This document shows, in pieces, positions 44,254-52,067 of a stretch of DNA of 64,000 nucleotides (position 1 is its first letter; each line of letters opens with the position of its first letter). The notes under the pieces were generated by a model, which worked only from the letters and a program-made list of their open reading frames with translations, was not told the DNA's origin and searched no databases. The DNA is taken from positions 1 to 64,000 of the forward strand of contig JADBKO010000006.1 of NCBI GenBank assembly GCA_014896355.1, given 5' to 3'. The translations under genes were made by a program, and so were the position numbers. Origin of the DNA: Bacillota bacterium. Its GTDB lineage: Bacteria > Bacillota > UBA5301 > Bu52.

Positions 44254-45201
44254 TCAGATTGGACGAGGTCTGGCCTCGGTCAGGAACTGCTCGACTTGGC
44301 GCAAACCGGCAAACCCCTCCGCACCGCCGACGGCCTGGACGGCCAGGGCCCCACAAGCGGCCCCCAGGCGCAACGATTCCTCCAGGCCGCGGCCGGTGAG
44401 CCAACCGTAGAGGAAACCGGCGTCGAAGGAGTCGCCTGCCCCAGTCGGGTCCACGACCTCCACCTCAAAGGCAGGGATCTGCGCCCTGTAGCCCCGTCCA
44501 ACGGCCACCGCGCCCCGCCCCCCGCACTTCACCACGGAGAGGGGCCCGGCTTGGCTCAGCCGGTCCAGGGCTTCGTCGAGAGTGGTCGAGCGGGTCAGGG
44601 CCAGCGCCTCCGCCTCGCTCGGCAGGAAAAGGTCGAGGTGGGGCAGCAGCGGATCCAGCGGCGGTGCGAACCGTTCTTCGGGGTCCCAGCCGGGGTCCAG
44701 CGAGGTGGTGAGGCCGAGGGCCTTCGCCCGGGCGAAGAGCGCGGCATAATCCTCCCGGAGGTTCCGGTGGAGGAAGTACGACGAGAGGTGCAGGTGCCGG
44801 GCTCTGAGCAGTAGATCGTCGGGGAGGTCGCCGGCGGTCAGGTCGCCCATGACCCCCGGGAATGTGAGGAGAGCCCGGTCCCCGGCGTAGGCGAGGGAGA
44901 CCGTGAAACCGGTGGGCTGGTCGGGGTGCAGCTTGACCCGGGACACGTCGACCCCGCAGCGGGTCAGGTAGTCGAGGCAGAACCGCCCGGCGACGTCCTC
45001 GCCCACATGGGCGACCAGCGCCACCGGCAGGCCGAGCTTGGCGACCCCGGCTGCACAGATGGCGGTGGAACTGCCCAAAGTCAGACGGGCGCCCCGGACG
45101 AAGACCTCCCGCCCGGGAACCGGCGGCTGTCCAAGCCCCGTGACGATCAGGTCGGGGTTCAGCTCGCCCACGGCCAAAAGAGCAAACTCCTTTTTCATCA
45201 T
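44254..45201 (-). CDS. PfkB-family sugar kinase
   Basis: A 315-residue ribokinase-like kinase. GELNPDLIVTGLGQPPVPG opens the fold, GSSTAICAAGVAKLG is the first PfkB signature region and DPTGAGDSFDAGFL is the ATP/anion-hole signature with the catalytic Asp. It would phosphorylate a sugar or sugar phosphate handled by the SIS protein. ATG 45198 has better spacing from GGAGG than ATG 45201. It follows the GntR gene by 63 nt. Confidence 0.9.
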   Translation of the reverse strand: MMKKEFALLAVGELNPDLIVTGLGQPPVPGREVFVRGARLTLGSSTAICAAGVAKLGLPVALVAHVGEDVAGRFCLDYLTRCGVDVSRVKLHPDQPTGFTVSLAYAGDRALLTFPGVMGDLTAGDLPDDLLLRARHLHLSSYFLHRNLREDYAALFARAKALGLTTSLDPGWDPEERFAPPLDPLLPHLDLFLPSEAEALALTRSTTLDEALDRLSQAGPLSVVKCGGRGAVAVGRGYRAQIPAFEVEVVDPTGAGDSFDAGFLYGWLTGRGLEESLRLGAACGALAVQAVGGAEGFAGLRQVEQFLTEARPRPI

Positions 45202-45264
45202 CCGGCCTCCGCTATCCCTTGAGCCCGGTCAGGCTCATGCCTTCCCACGTAGATGGCAGCGATG

Positions 45265-45999
45265 TCACTCCTCGGGCAGTTCGACGGAGAAGCGGCACTT
45301 GTCGCCCCGGACGATGCTGGTGCAAAACTCGACGCACCGCCCGTTGGCGGCGAAGGCGACCCGCTCGACCAGCAACGCCGGCGAGCCAGGTTTGGCTTGC
45401 AGGATCTTGGCCTGGTGGTCACGCAGCAAGACGGGCTCGAAGGACTCTCTGGCTTTGACCGGGCGGATCCCGTACTTCTCGGCCATTAGCGTGTAGAGCG
45501 GGACGTGGGCATGGTCATCGGTGAGCATCTCCGGAAACAGATCCGCCGGCAGGAAAGAAGTTTCGAGCATGACCGGCTCCTCGTCGGCCAGGCGCAGACG
45601 GGTCAGGCTGAGCACGGGCGTCTCCGGCGCCAGACGCAACTGAGTGGCGACCCTGGCGGAAGCGGGGACTTTCACCAACTTCAGGACCTGCGAGCGAGGA
45701 GTGCGGCCGAGCCGCCGCATGTTCTCGGTAAAGCTGTAGAACCTGGAGAGGCCTTGTTCCAACTTGGGCGGAGCGACAAAACTGCCCTTGCCCTGGCGGC
45801 TTACCACCAAGCCCTCGCTGGCGAGTTCGGCGATCGCCTGGCGGACCGTGGCCCGGCTGACGCCGTAGGTCTCGAGCAACTCCCGCTCCGAGGGGAGTTT
45901 CTCGTGCGGCCGCAGCCGGCCGGAGAGGATCTCCTCTTTGAGCAGCTCTTTCAACTGATGGTAGAGAGGGACCGCACCGGTGGGGTCCAGCAAGGTCAT
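45265..45999 (-). CDS. GntR/HutC-family transcriptional regulator
   Basis: A 244-residue regulator with an N-terminal winged helix (VPLYHQLKELLKEEILSGRL and YGVSRATVRQAIAEL) and a C-terminal UTRA effector domain (SRFYSFTENMRRLGRTPRS ... FCTSIVRGDKCRFSVEL). UTRA proteins usually bind a phosphorylated sugar or amino sugar. I place the start at ATG 45999 with AGGGG 9 nt upstream; the ATG at 46008 abuts it. An 11-bp palindrome CCTGT-C-ACAGG (46011-46021) overlaps the ribosome site. It heads the kinase-GH57-like-SIS-aldolase operon. Confidence 0.9.
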   Translation of the reverse strand: MTLLDPTGAVPLYHQLKELLKEEILSGRLRPHEKLPSERELLETYGVSRATVRQAIAELASEGLVVSRQGKGSFVAPPKLEQGLSRFYSFTENMRRLGRTPRSQVLKLVKVPASARVATQLRLAPETPVLSLTRLRLADEEPVMLETSFLPADLFPEMLTDDHAHVPLYTLMAEKYGIRPVKARESFEPVLLRDHQAKILQAKPGSPALLVERVAFAANGRCVEFCTSIVRGDKCRFSVELPEE

Positions 46000-46122
46000 G
46001 TCGCACATCCCCTGTCACAGGCTGGTTCGCTTAACCGGTCATCAGCTTATCCGTACCACCTAGCTTATAATTTCCACGCCAACCCGCAAAGTCCTGCCGA
46101 CCTGCGAACTGCCTGCAGCGTA

Positions 46123-46154
46123 CGACCAGACGTCGGGTTGCGACCAGACGCCGG
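46123..46154. repeat. Two 14-bp direct repeats upstream of the GntR gene
   Basis: CGACCAGACG followed by TCGG at 46123-46136 and by CCGG at 46141-46154, 18 bp apart. They lie between the gntR promoter region (TATAAG near 46066) and the end of the SprA-like gene. They may be regulator half-sites or chance. Confidence 0.3.
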
Positions 46155-46209
46155 GGAATGTTTCCGACAGCGGGATGCCTCGGTTCCAGGCCGACAGAAT
46201 GAGGGGAGC

Positions 46210-49200
46210 CTAAAAACCGGCCTGGATCATGGCCTCCGCCACATACGTCCTGTATGGCGCCTGCGGCGGCTTGCGGCCGAATACCACGCTGGTCGCGGCT
46301 GTGGCGCTCCAGACCGGGGAGAATTGGTGGGCAAGGCCGCCTCCCAGCTTCAGCTTCTGGCTGCTGTCCGGCCGGCCTCCGCTCATGCCTGCGGTCTGCG
46401 CCAACTCTCCGTCCAGCTGCAGGGACCAGGACGGGCCCAGGGCAAAGGCCACCTGCGTCTGCAGGCCATAGGTGGAGACCGCCGTTTGATCGGCCGGATT
46501 CTCCTGGCGCTGCCAAGTCAGGAGGCCCGTGGTCTGCACGGCAGGGGACAAGAGCCAGGTCAAGCGCAGACCGGAATAGGCCTCGGAACTGCCCTGCACG
46601 CCGTACTCCGGATGGGCCACCTGGCGCAGGTGGTAGCTCAGATCCAGCCCCGGCGTCAAGGCCGGCGTCAAGAGCACGCTCAGGTTGGCACTGAGGCGCC
46701 CCTCGGTCTCCAGCTTGGCATCGGCCGGCCAATGCGTGCGGGTCCAGGTCAGGGCCACGGACGGCAGGATGGTTTGGCTGCCGCCCTGCAGCGAGGCCTG
46801 GGCCCACCAGGTGCTGCGGGGATGACCGTTGGCCAGGTCCATCTCCAGCCAGCGGCCGTTCAGCGCCGGAGTCAGTCGTAGATTGCCGAGGCTCAGCCCG
46901 GGCGCAGCCAGCCCCAGGTTGGCTTCCTGGACGAGTTGGCGCCGGGAGGGCTGCGCAGGCGTCGCCCCCAGGAGCACGTTCGTCCGCTGCCGGTAAGACG
47001 CCTGGGTCCGCACCGGGCCGAGCCCCTTGCCGTTCTGGCCGCTGCCCGCGCTGTTCCAGGCCAGCCCCCAGTCCAAGGATTCATTGCCCTGCCAGGCAGC
47101 GTCCCATCCTACGTCCGCGGGCTGCGACTCGGCGGCCTGGGCCTGAACCCAACGGATCTGGAAAGGGCGGCGGTAATGGGCATCGGCCGTGAGGCCCGGG
47201 AGCAGAGCGGCGCTGATACGGGCATCCCAGGTCTGCCCCTGCCAGGTCCATGGGCCCTGCCAGCCCAGGCCCAGCTGGCCAGCGTCGTAGCCCAGGCTCC
47301 AGCGCAGCCGGTTCTCCCACCAGGAGGCGGACACGCTGGTTCCCACCGTGCTCCCCACCTCGTCGAAATCCGGGGAGCCGGTGCGGTCCAGCCGGTTGAG
47401 GGAGGCGCGGGCCCCCAGCCGGATGCCGGTGGCGCCCACCTGCCAGTCGGCGTTTACTCCGTCCGTGACGGTGCGCACGGGGCGCTCTTCCCAGGCCCCG
47501 CTCCAATCCCGCCTGCGCACGGCCTTATCGCCATGTTCCAGCGACACCTGCGCCTTCCCGTCCGCCAGTTCCAGCCGGCCGCCGGCAGACCACTGGCGCT
47601 GATCCAGGCGTTCCGTGCGGCCAATGGCCGTAAATCCGGGTTGCAGGGACTCGGCCTGCAGCCATAGGCCCAGTGGGCCCAACTTCTGTTCCAGATAAAG
47701 GCGCGCCGCCGCTCCCCGGGCGGTATGTGTGCCGGGGTCCAGATCTGCGTAAGCGCCGCTGTCTTCCAACGGCACACCGGTCTGGCTGCTGGCAAAGCGG
47801 ACAATACCCGCAGCGCCGCTGCCAGGGCCGGGGCCGGACCCGGACCCGGCGCCGTTTCCCGGCTCATAGAGCCAAAGCGGGAGATCCCCCTGGCCGTCCG
47901 GCCCGGGGCCCGCTTGGCTGCCGGCCCAAACCTGATCCGCCGGAACGTAGGGAAAGGCCGCCGTGGCCAGGGCAGTCATGGGTTGGTCACTGGGCACGCA
48001 AAGCCACCAGTCCCCGGGCCCTGCCGGCAGACCCGCCACAGTGGCATACAAGCCGGCCGTGGTGGCCGCATAGAGGCTTGTTCCGCCGCCGGAATCCAGC
48101 CAGGCCAAAGCCAGCACCGGGGCCGGCGGCGGGCTGAGGCGGCGCGTCTGGTATTCAGCCGGGCCGCCGGCGGCCGGCCGGATCTCCTCCACGCTCCACA
48201 GCTCGCCGCTGGCCAGCACCGTCGCCACGATCTCCCCGCTGCCGCCAGGCTCCGCTGGCACAGCCGGCGCCGCTCCCGGTCCCGGTACGGCCAGGGATTG
48301 CACCGCCCGCCCCGGCAGCAGGATGGACGCAGGCCCGGAACCCCCATCCTGCCAAACGGCCAAACCTTGGGGCGTTCCTGCCCATACCCGACCCCGCAGC
48401 GGATCCGCAACCAAAACAGAAACCTCTTGGGAGGGCAAGCCTGCCTGCAACCGGTGCCAGGTGCCCAGGCTGGATTCTGCCGCCCATGCCAGACCCAGTG
48501 GCGTCCCGACCCAGATCCGGCCCGTGGCCGAATCTGCCGCCACGGCGGTCACTTGGCTGGAGGGCAGGCCGTCCGCGGCATAATAGCGATTCCAGTTGAC
48601 GGCCTGGTCGAAAGGGCTGGCCCCGGGCAGGCTGGAGGCTTTGGCCACCCGGGTCAGCCCGCCGTTGGTGGCGATATACCACGCTGTCTCCGTCTGGGCC
48701 AGGGCCCGCACGTCGTTGCCGGCCAGGCCCGCAGCCAGGGTGTAAAGGCGCCACTGCCCGCCCCCGGCGCCGGCAGCCGCCTCCTGCTCCGCCGGCCCGG
48801 CGTACACCGTCAGGCCGCTGCGGTGCCCGAACAGCACGTACGGCCGCCCGTCCGGCGCCGTCCCGGCACTCACCGCCTGCACGACGTTCGGCAGATGCTC
48901 CCGTTGGTTGTCGTCAAAGGGGAAGACGTTCTGGCTGAAGGCTGCATCCACCTGGGCTGAGAGGCCCCCGGCTTGCCAACGGCCGCTGGCGCCCACCACT
49001 GTGTGGGCCCCCGGCATGACCGGCACCTTGGCGGCTTCCGCCGGCGGCAAGGGCCGCTCCGCCGCGCGCACCACATCCAGCTGCAGGCGGTGCCCGGCGT
49101 CCGGGCTCCAGCCCAGGGAACACCCGAGCACGTCTTCCTGATAATATCCCGCCACCCCCAGGGCGCCGCGAAAGTATTCATAGTCGATGCGCAGAACGTC

Positions 49201-50856
49201 CTGGGGCCCTGCATCGCGCAGGAGTACCAGGATGCCGGCCTCATAATCCAGAGTATAGTCCGTGTCCCGCTTCAGAAGGACTCCGTTCAGATACACCCGT
49301 TCCGAACCGTGCGCCACCGCCACTCCCAGGGGATAGACGTTGTCCGTCACCCGATAGCGGTACTGCACCCGCACCCGGTCCGCCGCCGGATCCCACTGGC
49401 CTGGCGGCGGAAACTGGATCCGCATCATCCCGGCGTCGTAATAGATCTGCCAGGAAAAGCCGGCGATCTGCGCCGCAGGCCGCCACAGGCCCTGGATCTG
49501 CACTTCTACCTGCTCCGAGCCCGGCTCGATCCCTTGGTTGCCGAGGTCATAGAAGCCCCAGCCCTGGCGCAGCCGCGGGTCCGGCGGCGGCTGCGGCTGG
49601 AACAACCCGGGGTCGCCGGGCGCCGGATACAGCACGCCGGCTTCGGGCCCGTCCCCTTCCGGCTGGCGGGCCACCCGCAGAAAGCTATAATCGGACAGCA
49701 GGGTGCCCAAAAATTGCGCTTCCAGCTGGGAGCCCTCCACGAACGGATAGGTCTTGGCCTCTGCCCCCCGCAGGCTATGCAAACGATTGTATTCATTGAG
49801 AATCGCCTGGATCAGCGTGCGCAAAACCGCCTCCGGCGGGCGCCGTAGAACGAGATAGCCTTGTCCCTGGTATTCCAGCGCCGCATAGGTGCCCGGGGAA
49901 ATGCGGCGCAGGGTGCCTTCCACCAGTGTCCCTTCGGTCTCGCCGCTGCTGCCGGCGCCCAGAAAGCCCAAACCATACGCCTCCAAAAACTCCTGCAATG
50001 GCCGCGACGCCGTGGGCGTGCGTCCAAAGCGCACCCAGACCCGGTGAAAGTCCGAGTCGAAGCGCGGGGCGGCCAAAGCATACCAGAATGCCCCCCGGAT
50101 GGACGCGGTGAGGGAACCGTTCTCCCGGACCGGCGCGTAGGGCCCGTCCAATCCGGAATAGACCACCTGGTCGCTGCTGGCACCCCCGGTAAAGGTTTTG
50201 CTGGCCGGGATTCCCTGGCCTTGCGCCACAAACGCCCGGCCAAACCAGGGACCCTGGTGGGCCTGCAGCTCCACCCCCCGCAAGCTGGGGCTGTAGCCCA
50301 GGTACGGGTTGGGGCTCTGCCAAAGAAAATCCCCGAAACGGGCTTGCCAGGGACCGTGGGCCAGAGTGAACGAAGCCAGCTGCAGATTGTCGGATTTGGC
50401 GTTATCCACGTGGGCATCCAAGGCCAGGACGTCGCCTACATTGCCGCCGACGTCCACGGCGATGCGCTGCTTGAGGGTCAGCTGGCCGGGGACCAGGTCT
50501 TTCCGGCCTTCCAGGCCTGCCGGGTCCCCCCAGGCGTAGCCTCCCAGCCATTCCAGATGGCCGTTGAGCTGCCAGCCCGACGCCGCCCCGGCCGCCAGTG
50601 GGGGCTCGCCCGGCGCAGATTGCGCGTCCGCTGTCCCCCCCGGTGCGGACTGCGCGGGTGCCGCATCCGAAGCGGTCTGTCCCGTGGCAGCGTGGCCGCC
50701 CAGGTCTCCGGCAGGCTCCTGAGCAAGGGCCAGGGCGGAAAAACTGAGCCCCACCCCCGCCCCGAGCAGGATCCAGAAAAACGCTGCCATGGCTAGGGCG
50801 GCCCGGAACCCCCGCCCACCGTTCCGGATCTGCTGCCATGCCCGCCGCCGGCCCAT
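46210..50856 (-). CDS. Giant exported beta-barrel/propeller protein with SprA-like motif
   Basis: A 1548-residue protein with a signal peptide (FFWILLGAGVGLSFSALALA, about residues 27-46). A Pro/Ala-rich linker precedes an N-terminal strand-rich domain. Around residues 515-560 lies GSERVYLNGVLLKRDTDYTL followed by DYEAGILVLL, closely resembling the repeated motif of SprA/Sov, the type IX translocon. About residues 660-980 form an inserted propeller (repeated GRIWVGTPLGLAW, GRVWAGTPQGLAV, WYIATNGGLTRV). The last 500 residues are long alternating strands with short turns, a likely barrel, ending AEAMIQAGF with a terminal Phe. It directly follows a PorV-family gene, the known SprA partner. It is shorter than SprA (about 2400), so a different barrel with one SprA-type domain remains possible. 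AGGAGG lies 8 nt before ATG 50856. Confidence 0.6.
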   Translation of the reverse strand: MGRRRAWQQIRNGGRGFRAALAMAAFFWILLGAGVGLSFSALALAQEPAGDLGGHAATGQTASDAAPAQSAPGGTADAQSAPGEPPLAAGAASGWQLNGHLEWLGGYAWGDPAGLEGRKDLVPGQLTLKQRIAVDVGGNVGDVLALDAHVDNAKSDNLQLASFTLAHGPWQARFGDFLWQSPNPYLGYSPSLRGVELQAHQGPWFGRAFVAQGQGIPASKTFTGGASSDQVVYSGLDGPYAPVRENGSLTASIRGAFWYALAAPRFDSDFHRVWVRFGRTPTASRPLQEFLEAYGLGFLGAGSSGETEGTLVEGTLRRISPGTYAALEYQGQGYLVLRRPPEAVLRTLIQAILNEYNRLHSLRGAEAKTYPFVEGSQLEAQFLGTLLSDYSFLRVARQPEGDGPEAGVLYPAPGDPGLFQPQPPPDPRLRQGWGFYDLGNQGIEPGSEQVEVQIQGLWRPAAQIAGFSWQIYYDAGMMRIQFPPPGQWDPAADRVRVQYRYRVTDNVYPLGVAVAHGSERVYLNGVLLKRDTDYTLDYEAGILVLLRDAGPQDVLRIDYEYFRGALGVAGYYQEDVLGCSLGWSPDAGHRLQLDVVRAAERPLPPAEAAKVPVMPGAHTVVGASGRWQAGGLSAQVDAAFSQNVFPFDDNQREHLPNVVQAVSAGTAPDGRPYVLFGHRSGLTVYAGPAEQEAAAGAGGGQWRLYTLAAGLAGNDVRALAQTETAWYIATNGGLTRVAKASSLPGASPFDQAVNWNRYYAADGLPSSQVTAVAADSATGRIWVGTPLGLAWAAESSLGTWHRLQAGLPSQEVSVLVADPLRGRVWAGTPQGLAVWQDGGSGPASILLPGRAVQSLAVPGPGAAPAVPAEPGGSGEIVATVLASGELWSVEEIRPAAGGPAEYQTRRLSPPPAPVLALAWLDSGGGTSLYAATTAGLYATVAGLPAGPGDWWLCVPSDQPMTALATAAFPYVPADQVWAGSQAGPGPDGQGDLPLWLYEPGNGAGSGSGPGPGSGAAGIVRFASSQTGVPLEDSGAYADLDPGTHTARGAAARLYLEQKLGPLGLWLQAESLQPGFTAIGRTERLDQRQWSAGGRLELADGKAQVSLEHGDKAVRRRDWSGAWEERPVRTVTDGVNADWQVGATGIRLGARASLNRLDRTGSPDFDEVGSTVGTSVSASWWENRLRWSLGYDAGQLGLGWQGPWTWQGQTWDARISAALLPGLTADAHYRRPFQIRWVQAQAAESQPADVGWDAAWQGNESLDWGLAWNSAGSGQNGKGLGPVRTQASYRQRTNVLLGATPAQPSRRQLVQEANLGLAAPGLSLGNLRLTPALNGRWLEMDLANGHPRSTWWAQASLQGGSQTILPSVALTWTRTHWPADAKLETEGRLSANLSVLLTPALTPGLDLSYHLRQVAHPEYGVQGSSEAYSGLRLTWLLSPAVQTTGLLTWQRQENPADQTAVSTYGLQTQVAFALGPSWSLQLDGELAQTAGMSGGRPDSSQKLKLGGGLAHQFSPVWSATAATSVVFGRKPPQAPYRTYVAEAMIQAGF

Positions 50857-50893
50857 GGAGTCCACCTCCTACCGCTGCCACTGTCCCGCCGGC

Positions 50894-50947
50894 GCAGGCC
50901 GGGCGAGGCGCCCTTTTCCCGTGTACGCCAGCGTCTCGCCGGCCTGC
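50894..50947 (-). promoter_or_regulatory. Intercistronic hairpin between porV-like and SprA-like genes
   Basis: GCAGGCCGG and CCGGCCTGC pair, continuing with CGAG/CTCG after one bulged base, around a loop of about 25 nt. There is no U-tract, so it may set transcript stability or partial read-through between the two genes. Confidence 0.4.
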
Positions 50948-50963
50948 ATCCCAGCCTGGGGGC

Positions 50964-51881
50964 TCAGAACCGCAGTACCGCGCCCAACCGATGGGCGGCC
51001 TTGCTGACAGGATGGGCCTCAAAGGCATAATCCACCTGGATCGCCTGCCAGCGCAGGCCGAGGCCCAGGGTCAGGGCCCAGCCCGAACCGGGGTTCCAAG
51101 CTCCACAACGCAGCTCTGCGGGCCCGAAATCATAAGCAGCGCCAGTATGAACCACGGTGCCCACGGACGGCTGCGACTCCACATCTGCGGCCAGCAGCAG
51201 GTTCCCCATCTGGTAGCCGGCGCCCAGCACCCAGGTGCGCTCGAACGGATCCAGCACACCGCTGGGCTCGTACCGGACACCGCCCAACGCATTGCGGGCC
51301 ACAAGGCCCAGGCGCAGATTCTCCAGCTCATAAGCGGCGCCCACATCGGCGGTGAAACCGTGGCCTCTCGTATTTGGCAGCGTTTGGCTGAAATACTTCC
51401 CCGTGACGCCCACGGCGAAGCTGGGGGAGAAGGCCCAGCCCGCGCCGGCCAGGGAAGCCAGCTCTTCCACCCGGTACGACGGACCCGGATTGCCGAATTC
51501 GTCGGCTCCCTCGCCGCCGGCGGCCATGCGCAGGATCCCCACCCCCAGGTTGGGCCGGGCATAAGCCAGGTTCAGATAACCGAGAGCGCCCCAATTGGAC
51601 GCATAGCTGGAAACCACGCTGTTGCCGTATAGCAGGGCCAACAGGGCCGGATTGTAATAGACCGCGCTGGCGTCCGTGGCGATGGCCGCGGCAGCGCCGC
51701 CCATCCCCATGGCCCGGGCGCCCAGGCCCTGGTTGAGCAGGGCCGCGGTGTGGCTGTAGTCCTGGGCTGGCGTTTCTTCCGCCTGCACGGGCAGCAGGGC
51801 GCCCACAGCCAGCAGAATGCCGAGGGCCAGGACCACGCATCCGGCTACGGCCGGTAACGAGCGGCAAACCCTCTTTATCAT
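50964..51881 (-). CDS. PorV/PorQ (UPF0164)-family outer-membrane barrel protein
   Basis: A 305-residue protein with a signal peptide (VVLALGILLAVGALLPVQA, cleaved near residue 34). The mature N-terminus has LNQGLGARAMGMGGAAAAIA followed by TDASAVYYNPALLALL, the hallmark of the PorV/PorQ/UPF0164 branch of the FadL barrel superfamily. The rest alternates as about 14 strands and ends HRLGAVLRF with a terminal Phe. In type IX secretion PorV collects cargo from the SprA pore; here its neighbours on the same strand are a cargo-like protease and the SprA-like protein. GGAGGGAGG precedes the ATG. Confidence 0.82.
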   Translation of the reverse strand: MIKRVCRSLPAVAGCVVLALGILLAVGALLPVQAEETPAQDYSHTAALLNQGLGARAMGMGGAAAAIATDASAVYYNPALLALLYGNSVVSSYASNWGALGYLNLAYARPNLGVGILRMAAGGEGADEFGNPGPSYRVEELASLAGAGWAFSPSFAVGVTGKYFSQTLPNTRGHGFTADVGAAYELENLRLGLVARNALGGVRYEPSGVLDPFERTWVLGAGYQMGNLLLAADVESQPSVGTVVHTGAAYDFGPAELRCGAWNPGSGWALTLGLGLRWQAIQVDYAFEAHPVSKAAHRLGAVLRF

Positions 51882-51901
51882 CGGAGCCTCCCTCCAAACG
51901 C

Positions 51902-52057
51902 GCCTGCCGGGGCAGGCAAGATGGCACTGGGCCGGTCTTTCGGCAAACGGCGGGGACCAGGGCCAGGATGCGCCCGGTCCCCGTCGGAAACCAACTTTCC
52001 ATTTCGACGCAGGCGGGGCGGCTTCTGCAAACGTTTGCTGGCCTGCGAAACCGCCCC
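51902..52057 (-). promoter_or_regulatory. Three hairpins between the giant protease and porV-like genes
   Basis: The 186-nt gap holds stems at 52015-52057 (11 bp including one G-U pair), 51952-51982 (GGGGACC/GGTCCCC) and 51902-51917 (GCCTGCC/GGCAGGC). None has a U-run. The last is just before the porV ribosome site. They could attenuate read-through from the long protease gene. Confidence 0.4.
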
Positions 52058-52067
52058 AACCCTGGGG

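Noticed and set aside
41857-46154. A mobile island carrying the sugar operon.
   Set aside because: I looked for flanking direct repeats, an integrase, a tRNA gene or inverted repeats and saw none; only the truncated aldolase hints at rearrangement.
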